The notes below the pieces were generated by a model. It ran no database searches, was not told the origin of the DNA, and saw nothing but the letters and a program-made list of their open reading frames with translations. Positions 1 to 9,334 of a stretch of 64,000 nucleotides of DNA are shown here, piece after piece. Source of the stretch: Galbitalea sp036271795 (GTDB taxonomy: Bacteria; Actinomycetota; Actinomycetes; Actinomycetales; Microbacteriaceae); NCBI GenBank assembly GCA_036271795.1, contig DATAZY010000069.1:1-64000 (forward strand), read 5' to 3'. The position numbers were made by a program, and so were the translations under genes. Position 1 is the first letter of the stretch. Every line of letters starts with the position of its first letter.

Positions 1-1047
1 GAGCAGGAAGCCGATGGTGATCGGCAGCAGGTAGATGCCCGCCCACAGCGGCGTGTCCTCGTAGGAGAAGCCGTGGCGGGGCAGCCAGATGCCCTGCAGC
101 CAGATGATGAGCATGAACTGCAGACCGCCTCGACCGACCGAGGCAACGAGTCCCGCGATGTTCCCCCAGGCAAATGCCCTGATCTTGAACAGGTGCATAT
201 CGAACATCGGCTGCTTGACCCGCAACTCCAGCAGAACAAAGAAGACGAGGAGGATGACGCCGCCGATGATCGCGCCGATCACCCACGGGTTGCCCCAGCC
301 CTGGCTGCTGTTTCCGTAGGGCTGGATGCCGTAGGTGATGCCCGCCAGAAGAGAGGTCAGGCCGACGCCGAAGATGATGTTGCCCGGCCAGTCGACGGTG
401 GCCTTGGGATCGCGGGTGCTGGTCTCGTGCAGCGAGACGTAGGCCCAGACGGTTCCGATGAGGCCGAACGGCACGCTCACGATGAACACGAGGTGCCAGT
501 CCACCGAGGCGAGAATGCCGCCGACGATCAGGCCGAGGAACGTTCCGGCGATCGCCGCAACCTGGTTGAGGCCGATCGCGAAGCCGCGCCGGTCGGGCGG
601 GAATGCATCCGTCAGGATGGCCGTCGAGTTGGCGAACAGCATCGAACCGCCGACAGCCTGAACCACCCGCCAGAGGATCAGCCAGAGCGCACCGCCGCCT
701 GCGGTCAGTGGATCGAGCGAAAGCGCGATTGCCGCGAGCGTGAAGATGACGAAACCGAGGTTGTAGATCTTCACCCGTCCGTAGATGTCACCGAGTCGCC
801 CGAAGCTGACGACGAGTACCGCGGTCACGAGGATGTAGCCCATCAACATCCAGAGCAGGTAGCTGGTGTTTGCGGGGTCGAGTGGGTTGATCTTGATGCC
901 TTTGAAGATCGACGGCAGGGAGATCAGCACGATGGAACCGTTGATGGTTGCCATCAGGATTCCGAGGGTCGTGTTGCTCAGCGCGACCCACTTGTAGCGG
1001 GGGTGATCTTTGTGAAACGCGCCCTTGCGGGCAGCTTTCTCAGCCAC
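1..1047 (-). CDS. MFS transporter, DHA2-type drug exporter (3' part outside window)
   Basis: The reverse strand reads as a polytopic membrane protein beginning MAEKAARKGAFHKDHPRYKW and stays open to the window edge, so the C-terminus is missing. The fold is that of a 14-helix DHA2/EmrB-type proton-driven exporter. The first helix begins about residue 25 (LSNTTLGILMATINGSIV), the motif-A loop between helices 2 and 3 is GRLGDIYGRVKIY near residue 86, and a motif-C-like stretch follows in helix 5 (AGTFLGLIVGGILASVDW). The start is a GTG at 1045-1047 with GGAGG six bases upstream. The substrate cannot be told from sequence. No regulator is adjacent in the window; the next gene lies upstream in the same orientation, 75 bp away. 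Confidence 0.88.
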   Translation of the reverse strand, partial: MAEKAARKGAFHKDHPRYKWVALSNTTLGILMATINGSIVLISLPSIFKGIKINPLDPANTSYLLWMLMGYILVTAVLVVSFGRLGDIYGRVKIYNLGFVIFTLAAIALSLDPLTAGGGALWLILWRVVQAVGGSMLFANSTAILTDAFPPDRRGFAIGLNQVAAIAGTFLGLIVGGILASVDWHLVFIVSVPFGLIGTVWAYVSLHETSTRDPKATVDWPGNIIFGVGLTSLLAGITYGIQPYGNSSQGWGNPWVIGAIIGGVILLVFFVLLELRVKQPMFDMHLFKIRAFAWGNIAGLVASVGRGGLQFMLIIWLQGIWLPRHGFSYEDTPLWAGIYLLPITIGFLL

Positions 1048-1122
1048 GGAAGGCCTCCAGAATTGTGAGGCGTCTTCATCGAGCGCCGGAATTAGTTGTT
1101 AGACGTTAACTATACGCCCGCG

Positions 1123-1992
1123 TCAATCGATCGCGAGCAGGGCTCCGGCCCCGATGGCGAGGGCCAGCCCGACATATTGGACGACGGCGATGCGCTCTTT
1201 GAGCACAATGCGAGCCAGGATGATCGTGCCGGCCGGGTAGAGCGCCGTGAGCACCGCGATGACCGTGAGCTCGCCGAGTCGGATGCCGAGGAGCAGTCCG
1301 CAGTTGGCGACGACATCCACAATCCCGCACGCGATGGCGAGCCGGATGCCCGGCCGCCAGCCACCGGCCACAGGCGCGCCCCGCCGTCGGGCGACCAGCG
1401 AGAGGATGCCGACGGTGATCAGCATGATGGTCGCGTTCACCCCGCGGTTGGCGATGAGCGGCACCAGCCCGGAATTCTTTGGCGTGAGGTTGATGAGCAC
1501 GAGGAAGAGTCCGATGAAGACTCCGCTGAAAACAGCCATCGTGAGGCCGCGAACCGTTGGTCGCACTGCCCGTTCGTCGCGCACAAATCCCACCAGCACC
1601 ACCGCGACCAGGGCAAGGCCGATTGCCACGTAGCCCCACGTCCCGAGGTGGTTGTGGGCGACAAAGATGCCGACCGCGGCGGGGACGATCGCCGAGACCA
1701 CCGCGGTCACGGGCGACAGGATGCTCATCGGGCCAATCGCCAGGCACGCGTAGAGCAGAGAGATGGCGAGCGCGCCGCTGACGCCGGAAAGGGCGCCGAA
1801 CAGCACGGCGCTCCACGACCAGGCTCCGCCGAAGATCGGATAGACCGCGAACAGCAGGACGAGTCCGACGACAGCAGCAATAGCTGTGACGCGGAGCGGA
1901 CTGATCCGCTTGGACGCCAGGCCACCCAGGAAATCGGCGGAACCGAAGACGAGCGCACTGGACATCCCGATCAGGACAACGAGGGGGAGCAC
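1123..1992 (-). CDS. EamA/DMT-family permease
   Basis: A 289-residue protein of about ten hydrophobic helices arranged as two similar five-helix halves, the layout of the drug/metabolite transporter (EamA) superfamily. The N-terminal half opens with GTG and LPLVVLIGMSSALVFGSADF and reaches a conserved-looking helix SILSPVTAVVSAIVPAAVG; the second half ends VQYVGLALAIGAGALLAID. Such proteins export small metabolites or amino acids across the plasma membrane; the substrate is unknown here. The GTG at 1992 has a weak SD; an internal ATG at 1965 is an alternative start. The gene is oriented with the MFS gene but is probably transcribed separately from the divergent acyl-CoA oxidase. Confidence 0.82.
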   Translation of the reverse strand: MLPLVVLIGMSSALVFGSADFLGGLASKRISPLRVTAIAAVVGLVLLFAVYPIFGGAWSWSAVLFGALSGVSGALAISLLYACLAIGPMSILSPVTAVVSAIVPAAVGIFVAHNHLGTWGYVAIGLALVAVVLVGFVRDERAVRPTVRGLTMAVFSGVFIGLFLVLINLTPKNSGLVPLIANRGVNATIMLITVGILSLVARRRGAPVAGGWRPGIRLAIACGIVDVVANCGLLLGIRLGELTVIAVLTALYPAGTIILARIVLKERIAVVQYVGLALAIGAGALLAID

Positions 1993-2139
1993 CTCACAAC
2001 GCTACTGGGTCGGGGATTGCAGATAGGCACAGCGCGGGCCCGGCGCCCCTTCGCAGCCTTTGTAGCTCACCGCTCATCAATTCGTCGTTTCACGTGAGGA
2101 TGCCTACCGTAAAACCGATACTAAAAGAGGAGAACAACC

Positions 2140-4260
2140 ATGGTCGACATCGCACCACGCGAAAAAGTGACCCGCACAACGCGCGCGCGCAGTGTTGATA
2201 CTGAGCGTGTTGATGCCGAAGTCGAGGCGCAGCTCGAGCGCACAACTTCCGACGCCTCTGTGGATGTCGCAAGCCTGGGTGAGCAGCTGCTGGGCACTTG
2301 GGCGGATATCCGTCGCGGCGCGCGCGAACTGGCCAAGGATCCAGCGCTCCACAACGTTCCCGGCGAGAGCCTCGCGGACCAGCGCGCCCGTGCCCGCCGT
2401 CAACTGCAAATCCTCGTCGACCGTGGTGCAGTGCACCGAGCGTTCCCGAAGTATCTCGGCGGCGGCGAAGACAACGGCGGCAACATCACGGGCTTCGAGG
2501 AGCTTGTTGCCGCAGATCCATCGCTGCAGATCAAATCCGGTGTCCAATGGGGACTCTTCGCTTCCGCAGTACTACAGCTCGGGACCGAGTTTCACCACCG
2601 TAAGTTTTTGCCCGACATCATGAGCCTCAAGGTTCCCGGCGCGTTCGCGATGACGGAGACCGGGCACGGGTCGGATGTCGCATCCATCGCCACAACCGCG
2701 ACCTACGATCCGAAGACGCACGAGTTCGTCATCAATACACCGTTCCGAGCGGCGTGGAAGGACTACCTCGGCAACGCCGCTCAGGATGGCACCGCGGCGA
2801 CTGTCTTCGCGCAGCTCATCACGGGCGGCGTGAACCACGGTGTGCACTGCTTCTATGTGCCCATCCGAGACGAAAACCGCAACTTCCTGCCCGGTATCGG
2901 CGGCGAAGATGACGGACTGAAGGGCGGCCTGAATGGAATCGATAATGGTCGCCTGCACTTCACGGATGTCCGCGTTCCGCGCACCAACCTCCTAAACAAG
3001 TACGGCGACGTCGCAGAGGATGGCACCTACAGTTCTGCGATCGACAGCCCCGGCCGTCGCTTCTTCACGATGGTCGGCACCCTCGTCCAGGGTCGGGTGT
3101 CGCTCGACGGTGCAGCGACGGCCGTCTCGGCGATGGCGCTCACCATCGCGATTACGTACGGCAACCAGCGCCGTCAGTTCGCGGGACCCGGTGACGAGGA
3201 GCAGGTCATCCTCGACTACGGTCGCCACCAGCGTCGACTGATCCCTCGCCTGGCAACCGCGTACGCCATGAATTTTGCGCACGACGAGTTCCTCGTGAAG
3301 TTCGACGGAGTCTTCGGCGGCACGCACGACAGCGACACCGACCGCGAAGATCTCGAAACACTCGCTGCTTCGCTCAAGCCGCTGTCCACCTGGGCGGCGC
3401 TCGACATCCTCCAGGAGGCACGTGAGGCTTGCGGCGGCGCCGGATTTCTCACCGAAAACCGGCTCACCGGACTGCGCGCGGACCTCGACATCTACGTGAC
3501 CTTTGAGGGCGACAACAACATCCTGCTGCAGCTGGTCGCCAAACGCCTCCTGGCCGACTACGCCGCGCAGTTCAAGGGGGCCGACAGTGCGGCGCTTGCC
3601 CGTTTCGCGGTCGCTCAAACTGCGGTGAAGGCCTATCACGGCGCCGGGCTGCGGATCCTCGGCCAGCGCGTTCGGGACTTCGGATCCACCGCTCGCAGCA
3701 TCCAGGAGCTTCGCGAAGCCGACACGCAGCGCGACCTGCTGACCGATCGGGTCGAGAGCATGGTCGCGGAGCTTGCCGCCCGGCTTCGTCCTGCCGCCAA
3801 GATGTCGAAGAAGGACGCGGCCGCACTGTTCAACTCGCAACAGAACGAGCTCATCGAGGCGGCTCGTGCGCACGCTGAGCTGTTGCAATGGGAGGCGTTT
3901 ACTCGCGCGCTCGACGAGGTCTCGCACGAGGGCACGCGCCAGGTGCTCACCTGGCTGCGCGACATCTTCGGCCTCGGACTTCTCGAGAACCACCTGTCCT
4001 GGTACCTGATCAACGGCAGGATGTCGCCCCAGCGCGCACAGGCCGTCACCGCGTACCTTGACCGCCTGATCGCGCGAGTTCGCCCGCACGCCCAGGACCT
4101 CGTCGATGCTTTCGGCTATGGCCCGGAGCACCTGCGCGCGAACATTGCGACAGGCGCCGAGGCGGCTCGCCAGGAGGAGGCTCGTGCCTACTACCGCGAG
4201 CAGAGGGCGTCCGGCACCGCGCCCACCATGGAGAAACGCGGTCGGAAGACCGCGGGTTGA
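2140..4260 (+). CDS. Acyl-CoA oxidase/dehydrogenase, ACOX type
   Basis: A 706-residue flavoenzyme of the acyl-CoA oxidase family, longer than ordinary acyl-CoA dehydrogenases (about 380 residues) because of a C-terminal ACOX extension. It should catalyse the first step of fatty-acid beta-oxidation, trans-2-enoyl-CoA formation with FAD. The middle domain has the family signature MTETGHGSDV followed by AFRAAWKDYLGN-like sequence; the C-terminal half carries CGGAGFLTENR and VTFEGDNNILL, where the Glu of FEGD is the expected catalytic base. The start is supported by AGAGGAG just upstream of ATG at 2140. Whether it uses oxygen or an electron-transfer flavoprotein cannot be decided from sequence. 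It is a single-gene unit. Confidence 0.9.
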   Translation: MVDIAPREKVTRTTRARSVDTERVDAEVEAQLERTTSDASVDVASLGEQLLGTWADIRRGARELAKDPALHNVPGESLADQRARARRQLQILVDRGAVHRAFPKYLGGGEDNGGNITGFEELVAADPSLQIKSGVQWGLFASAVLQLGTEFHHRKFLPDIMSLKVPGAFAMTETGHGSDVASIATTATYDPKTHEFVINTPFRAAWKDYLGNAAQDGTAATVFAQLITGGVNHGVHCFYVPIRDENRNFLPGIGGEDDGLKGGLNGIDNGRLHFTDVRVPRTNLLNKYGDVAEDGTYSSAIDSPGRRFFTMVGTLVQGRVSLDGAATAVSAMALTIAITYGNQRRQFAGPGDEEQVILDYGRHQRRLIPRLATAYAMNFAHDEFLVKFDGVFGGTHDSDTDREDLETLAASLKPLSTWAALDILQEAREACGGAGFLTENRLTGLRADLDIYVTFEGDNNILLQLVAKRLLADYAAQFKGADSAALARFAVAQTAVKAYHGAGLRILGQRVRDFGSTARSIQELREADTQRDLLTDRVESMVAELAARLRPAAKMSKKDAAALFNSQQNELIEAARAHAELLQWEAFTRALDEVSHEGTRQVLTWLRDIFGLGLLENHLSWYLINGRMSPQRAQAVTAYLDRLIARVRPHAQDLVDAFGYGPEHLRANIATGAEAARQEEARAYYREQRASGTAPTMEKRGRKTAG

Positions 4261-4283
4261 GTAGCGGAACGCGTATCGAAACC
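4255..4283. repeat. REP-like imperfect palindrome at the end of the acyl-CoA oxidase gene
   Basis: The stretch runs GGTTGAGTAGCG, a short loop, then CGCGTATCGAAACC. It overlaps the oxidase stop codon. The form GGTTTCGATACG...CTACTCAACC is, to my knowledge, a widespread intergenic repeat of Microbacteriaceae; this copy matches it in reverse. Further related pieces follow in the same gap: a GCCC-TTC-GGGC mini-hairpin near 4306-4316, an inverted GAGTAACC/GGTTACTC pair (4319-4371) and CTACTCGACCC near 4402. Confidence 0.55.
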
Positions 4284-4443
4284 TACCGGCGCGCAAGAAC
4301 TAGAAAGCCCTTCGGGCCGAGTAACCGGTGCTCAGCCCGGCGTTATCGAGACCGACCGCGCGGGTTACTCCGTGGGGGTCCCGATGACGTCGCCTTCGAC
4401 GACTACTCGACCCGAGGTATCGGCCAGCGAGTAACGTAACGGC

Positions 4444-5007
4444 ATGACATTTCAGGCCTACCTCGACACGATCAAGGAGAAGACGGGCCTCGGCCCGGAC
4501 GAGTTTCTTGAGCTGGCGAAGGAGCGAGGCCTGCTCGTGCCCGGCGTTCCGGCCGCTCCCGTTATCGCGTGGCTCGAGGCGGACTACGGCCTTGGCCGGG
4601 GACACGCGATGGCGCTCGTGAGCGTCTTTCGCGGACGACTCGATGACCGCGGACCCAGCAAGGAACAGCGCATCGACAAACACTTTGCCGGCGCGAAGTC
4701 GACCTGGCAGCTGACCTACGACGAAATCATGGCTACCGTGATGAAGCTCGGCCCTGACGTCTCGGTCGAACCCGCCGACAGCTACATCAGCATCCTGCGC
4801 GGTAAGAGCAAATTTGCGGTTGTTGCGACGACGGCGACGCGAATGGATGTCGGCCTCAAGCTCAAGGGCGAGCCCGCCGGGGGCCGCCTCACACTCGCTG
4901 GTAGCTGGAACGGAATGGTCACCCACCGTGTGCGACTTTCCGCCGGCGCCGAGCTTGATGACCAGCTCGCCGCCTGGCTGCGAGAGGCCTACGACCGCGT
5001 CGCGTAG
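4444..5007 (+). CDS. DUF4287 / DUF5655 domain protein
   Basis: A 187-residue soluble protein. Residues 1-65 (TFQAYLDTIKEKTGLGPDEF through GRGHAMALVSVFRG) match the small helical DUF4287 domain, and residues 75-185 the DUF5655 domain (HFAGAKSTWQLTYDEIMATV..., ending HRVRLSAGAELDDQLAAWLREAYD). This two-domain layout is common in actinobacteria and has no assigned biochemical function. The ATG follows a gap of 183 bp full of repeats; the gene stands alone and ends 51 bp before recQ in the same direction. Confidence 0.85.
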   Translation: MTFQAYLDTIKEKTGLGPDEFLELAKERGLLVPGVPAAPVIAWLEADYGLGRGHAMALVSVFRGRLDDRGPSKEQRIDKHFAGAKSTWQLTYDEIMATVMKLGPDVSVEPADSYISILRGKSKFAVVATTATRMDVGLKLKGEPAGGRLTLAGSWNGMVTHRVRLSAGAELDDQLAAWLREAYDRVA

Positions 5008-5058
5008 CGAATGTGAGTGAGACCGACGCGGGTCGGCTGTGCCCGTTAGCCTTGACGC

Positions 5059-6888
5059 ATGACCCTGGCTATCGACGATCAGACCTCGTCGAGCGCCCTC
5101 GACATCCTGCACCGGGTGTTCGGCTACGACTCATTCCGTGGACAGCAGGCGGAGATCATCCAGCAGGTGGTCTCCGGGGGTGACGCACTCGTGCTCATGC
5201 CGACCGGCGGTGGAAAGTCACTGTGCTACCAGATTCCCGCGCTGGTTCGACCCGGCACTGGCGTCGTCATCTCCCCTCTCATCGCCCTGATGCAGGACCA
5301 GGTGGATGCGCTGTCCGCGCTTGGCGTTCGTGCCGCGTTCCTCAACTCGACGCAGGATGCCACAGAGCGGGCGCGCGTAGAGGCGGCCCTGCTTGGCGGA
5401 CAGCTCGACCTGCTCTACCTTGCGCCAGAGCGGTTGCGAATGGATGCGACCGGCGAGTTGCTCGATCGCGCGAACATTGCGCTGTTCGCCATCGACGAAG
5501 CGCACTGTGTGTCGCAGTGGGGCCACGACTTTCGACCGGATTACCTGCAGCTGTCGATGCTGCACGAACGCTGGCCTGCCATTCCGCGTATCGCTCTCAC
5601 GGCGACCGCGACGGAGCAGACTCACGCGGAGATCGTGCGGCGCCTCGACCTCGGGGGGTCGGCACAATTCGTTTCGAGCTTCGATCGTCCGAACATCCAG
5701 TACCGCATCGAACCGAAGAACCAGCCGCTCCAGCAGCTGCTGACCCTCATCCGCACGGAGCACCCGGGCGATGCCGGAATCGTCTACTGCCTCTCCCGGG
5801 CATCTGTCGAGAAGACCGCGGAGTTCCTCACCGAGAACGGCGTTCCGGCGCTCCCGTATCACGCTGGCCTGCATTCGTCCGTGCGACAGAGCAACCAGTC
5901 GCGGTTCCTGCGCGAAGACGGCGTCGTCATGGTCGCAACAATTGCGTTCGGTATGGGAATCGACAAACCGGATGTGCGCTTTGTCGCTCACCTGGACCTG
6001 CCCAAAAGCGTTGAGGGCTACTACCAGGAGACCGGCCGCGCCGGGCGTGACGGTCTACCATCGACCGCCTGGCTGGCCTACGGTCTTCAAGATGTCGTGC
6101 AGCAGCGCCGCATGATCGATTCGTCCGAGGGCGATCGCGCACACAGGATGCGCCTCTCGCAGCATCTCGACGGCATGCTCGCGTTGTGCGAAACGCTCGA
6201 ATGTCGTCGAATTCAGCTGCTCGCCTACTTCGGCGAGACATCGACCGCGTGCGGCAACTGTGACACCTGTCTCAGTCCGCCGGAGGGTTGGGATGGCACG
6301 GTCCCCGCGCAGAAGCTGTTGTCGACGGTCGTCCGGCTCCAGCGCGAACGCAACCAGAAGTTCGGCGCGCAGCACATCGTCGACATCCTGCTCGGCAAAC
6401 GAAACGCGAGGGTCGAGCAGCAGGGCCACGACTCAATTTCAACCTTCGGTATCGGTGGCGAGTTGGGGGAACAGGAGTGGCGTGGCGTTGTCCGCCAGTT
6501 GCTCGCCCAGGGACTTCTCGGCGTGAACTCCGACGGCTACGGGACCCTTGTACTCACCGACGCGAGCGCGAGTGTTCTCGATGGCTCGCGGCGAGTAATC
6601 TTGCGCCGCGAGCCGGAACGCCAGGCGCGAACTCCGAAAAGGTCGGCTGTCGTCGCAACCCTTCCCCTCGAGGCGGTGCCTCTGTTCGAGCGGCTGCGCG
6701 AGTGGCGAGCGGGGATGGCGCGCGAGCAGTCCGTGCCCGCGTATATCATTTTCGGCGACGCGACGCTGCGCGGCATCGCGCTGTCCAGGCCGACCTCGCT
6801 CGAGCAGCTTGGCACGATCAGTGGGGTCGGCGACAAGAAACTGGACACGTATGGCACGGCGGTCCTCGAGCTGGTTGCCGGCGACTGA
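5059..6888 (+). CDS. recQ: ATP-dependent DNA helicase RecQ
   Basis: A 609-residue superfamily 2 helicase, close to the length of E. coli RecQ. Walker A is MPTGGGKS at residues 47-54, the DEAH box at 146-149 is followed by the RecQ-typical HCVSQWGHDFRPDY, and motif VI appears as QETGRAGRDG. The RQC region has a zinc-binding cysteine set ending CGNCDTC, and an HRDC domain occupies roughly the last 80 residues (LFERLREWRAGMAREQ... ISGVGDKKL). It unwinds DNA in recombination and replication-fork repair. All expected motifs are present, so the enzyme should be active. It is preceded by a 51-bp gap after the DUF4287 gene. Confidence 0.96.
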   Translation: MTLAIDDQTSSSALDILHRVFGYDSFRGQQAEIIQQVVSGGDALVLMPTGGGKSLCYQIPALVRPGTGVVISPLIALMQDQVDALSALGVRAAFLNSTQDATERARVEAALLGGQLDLLYLAPERLRMDATGELLDRANIALFAIDEAHCVSQWGHDFRPDYLQLSMLHERWPAIPRIALTATATEQTHAEIVRRLDLGGSAQFVSSFDRPNIQYRIEPKNQPLQQLLTLIRTEHPGDAGIVYCLSRASVEKTAEFLTENGVPALPYHAGLHSSVRQSNQSRFLREDGVVMVATIAFGMGIDKPDVRFVAHLDLPKSVEGYYQETGRAGRDGLPSTAWLAYGLQDVVQQRRMIDSSEGDRAHRMRLSQHLDGMLALCETLECRRIQLLAYFGETSTACGNCDTCLSPPEGWDGTVPAQKLLSTVVRLQRERNQKFGAQHIVDILLGKRNARVEQQGHDSISTFGIGGELGEQEWRGVVRQLLAQGLLGVNSDGYGTLVLTDASASVLDGSRRVILRREPERQARTPKRSAVVATLPLEAVPLFERLREWRAGMAREQSVPAYIIFGDATLRGIALSRPTSLEQLGTISGVGDKKLDTYGTAVLELVAGD

Positions 6889-6987
6889 GGTCGGCCCGCG
6901 TTGGGCGCGAGTCCTGGTGCCCTAACTCGACTTAGCTGTGTTTACAAGGCCTAATATTCTCAGGGGTCCCGAATTAGCGTTGAATGA

Positions 6988-9312
6988 GTGACTAAGGACG
7001 GCGAGTTTTCCACTGCGCAATGGGCCGATCTCCCCCCGAGTGGCGCAGGCGAATGGCACCATCCCCTCGAGGGGTATATGCCGGCATCCGACCGGTTTCG
7101 AGTTTCTCGGGCCGTCATGGGACTCGTCATTTTCAGTGTGATTGTGGGCATCCTGTGCACACTCGCGATCACGCCGGGTCTCGCGATGGCGGGCCTCACG
7201 GCAAGTCAGACGGTCGGGATCTTTCAGGACCTGCCGGGTTCCATCCAGATCGGTCAGCTTCCGCAGCGCAACCGGATCTTCGCGAACGGGCCGTCGGGTC
7301 CGGTCCAGGTCGCCACCGTGTACGACCAGAATCGCCAGGAAGACTCGTGGGATCAGATCTCGCCCTACCTCAAGGATGCGGCGATTGACGGTGAAGACAA
7401 GGACTACTACTCGCACGGCGGGGTGGATGTCGGAGCGCTCATCAGGGCGGCCGCGACCAACGTCGGCGCGGGCTCCGTGCAGAGCGGTGCCTCGACGATC
7501 GCGATGCAGGTCGTGCGCAACGTCGAGATGGAAGACGCGCTGAAACTCAAGACTCCTGCCGCCCGCAAGGCCGCGTACACGGCGGCGACGGAAGACACTC
7601 TCCCTCGCAAACTTAAGGAAATGCGGCTCGCTATCGGGCTCGAGAAGCAGTTCAGCAAGCGACAGATCCTGAACGAATATCTCAATATCGCAAACTTCGG
7701 GGGCAACAACTACGGAGTCGAGGCTGCGGCTCAGGCATACTTCTCGACCAGCGCGAACAAGGTGACACCCGCGGAGGCGGCGAGCATCATCGCAATTGTG
7801 CAGGATCCGTCGACCAGGTCGCTCGGCACAGCCGCAGACTACAAAGCGAACGAGTCGCGCCGGAACTTCATCCTTGGCCAGATGTACGCGGCGAAGGATC
7901 TCACGAAGGCTCAGTACGACACCGCGAAGGCGACACCGGTAGACACAAAGTTCGTCCATCTGACGGTCGTGCAGAACGGCTGCCTCAGTTCACCGGTCGA
8001 CTATCGCTGGATCTGCGACTACACGGTCAATGACGTCGACAATCTTCCCGCGCTCGGTGCGACGAAGGCGGCGCGCGAAGCCAACTGGGCAATCGGTGGC
8101 TACGACGTCTACACCACGTTCAGTACGCAACTGCAGGATGCGGCAACGACAACTCTGGCTTCACTCGTGCCCGCGACCGAGACCCGTTTCCAGCTCGGTG
8201 GTGCGATCTCCACCGTGCAACCCGGTACCGGCAAGATCCTGGTGATGGCCGAGAACAAGACTTTTGACGACACCTTGACCGGGGGCGGTTCGACGACGTC
8301 CGCCGTCAATTTCAACGTTGACCGCGACAACGGAGGCTCAAGCGGATTCCAGCCGGGGTCTGCCTACAAGCTATTTACCCTGCTCGACTGGCTCGAGCAC
8401 GGGCACAAGCTCACGGATGTGTTCAACGCGAGCGTGAGGTCGATGCCGATGTCGAGCTTCACGGCATGCGGACAGAAACTGAGTGGTCCCGCGTACACGT
8501 TCAAGAACGACGAAAACGAGCAGGGTCCGACGACCATCCTGCAGGCCACAGCTCGGTCGATCAACTCGGTGTTCATCCAGATGTCCGCCCAGTTGGACCT
8601 ATGCGACATCCGCGACATCGCCAAGTCCCTCGGCGTGCACAACGCGACGGGCGATCCATTGAGCGACCTTCCGTCGTGCATCATCGGCGGATGCAGCAAC
8701 ACGATCGCCCCGCTCACGCTCGCGGCCGCGTATGCGGCGATTGCGGACCAGGGGATGTATTGCGCCCCCGTCGGTGTTGGCAAGATCGTTGGTCCCGGTG
8801 GCAAGGATCTCGGTGCCCAGCCAGCTGACTGTCACCAGGTCATCGCACCCAACATTGCCAACACCGCCGCGAAGGCACTACAGGGTGTCATGACCGGCGG
8901 TGGAACCGGAGTATCGGCGAACCCGAACGATGGCACCGCGTTCATGGGTAAGACGGGAACGACGAACAACTCGCTGCAGACCTGGATCGTGGCATCCTCA
9001 ACCAAGGCCTCAACCGCCGTGTGGGTCGGCAATATCTCTGGCAGCCAGCCCCTTCGATCGATCTCGGTGGCCGGTTCGCAGGCAGCCCTTCTGCGTCACC
9101 GGGTGTTCAAAGCGGTCATGAAAGTTGTCGATCAGTACGTCGGACCGGCACCGGCATTCGCTCCAGCCGACCCCTCGCTGATCGGTGGTGGCAGATACTT
9201 CGGCAGCCCGCAGGGGTCGACATCTGTCACGCCACCACCAACTTCGACCGCGCCACCGGCGCCGCCTACTCCAGTTCCGACACCTCCGGCGGCGCCACCA
9301 CCAGCGCCCTGA
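6988..9312 (+). CDS. Bifunctional penicillin-binding protein (GT51 transglycosylase / transpeptidase)
   Basis: A 774-residue class A penicillin-binding protein for peptidoglycan polymerisation and cross-linking at the outer face of the membrane. A single anchor helix lies at about residues 43-65. The glycosyltransferase domain has the ED catalytic motif at 136-137 (AIDGEDKDYYSHGGVD) and the SGASTIAMQVVRN motif. The transpeptidase domain has SxxK at S458-K461 (SAYK), SxN at 524-526 and KTG at 655-657. The C-terminal 45 residues are a proline/threonine-rich tail, common in actinobacterial enzymes. The start is a GTG with a poor SD; no in-frame ATG lies close by upstream. It is convergent with the next gene. 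Confidence 0.94.
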   Translation: MTKDGEFSTAQWADLPPSGAGEWHHPLEGYMPASDRFRVSRAVMGLVIFSVIVGILCTLAITPGLAMAGLTASQTVGIFQDLPGSIQIGQLPQRNRIFANGPSGPVQVATVYDQNRQEDSWDQISPYLKDAAIDGEDKDYYSHGGVDVGALIRAAATNVGAGSVQSGASTIAMQVVRNVEMEDALKLKTPAARKAAYTAATEDTLPRKLKEMRLAIGLEKQFSKRQILNEYLNIANFGGNNYGVEAAAQAYFSTSANKVTPAEAASIIAIVQDPSTRSLGTAADYKANESRRNFILGQMYAAKDLTKAQYDTAKATPVDTKFVHLTVVQNGCLSSPVDYRWICDYTVNDVDNLPALGATKAAREANWAIGGYDVYTTFSTQLQDAATTTLASLVPATETRFQLGGAISTVQPGTGKILVMAENKTFDDTLTGGGSTTSAVNFNVDRDNGGSSGFQPGSAYKLFTLLDWLEHGHKLTDVFNASVRSMPMSSFTACGQKLSGPAYTFKNDENEQGPTTILQATARSINSVFIQMSAQLDLCDIRDIAKSLGVHNATGDPLSDLPSCIIGGCSNTIAPLTLAAAYAAIADQGMYCAPVGVGKIVGPGGKDLGAQPADCHQVIAPNIANTAAKALQGVMTGGGTGVSANPNDGTAFMGKTGTTNNSLQTWIVASSTKASTAVWVGNISGSQPLRSISVAGSQAALLRHRVFKAVMKVVDQYVGPAPAFAPADPSLIGGGRYFGSPQGSTSVTPPPTSTAPPAPPTPVPTPPAAPPPAP

Positions 9313-9334
9313 TCAGCGGGTCACCCACATCTCG

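Noticed and set aside
73..2097. Long open frames on the + strand opposite the MFS and EamA genes
   Set aside because: They encode low-complexity, charged sequence rich in Asp, Arg and Gln with no SD, while the reverse strand encodes clear transporter helices. They are shadows of GC-rich codon usage.
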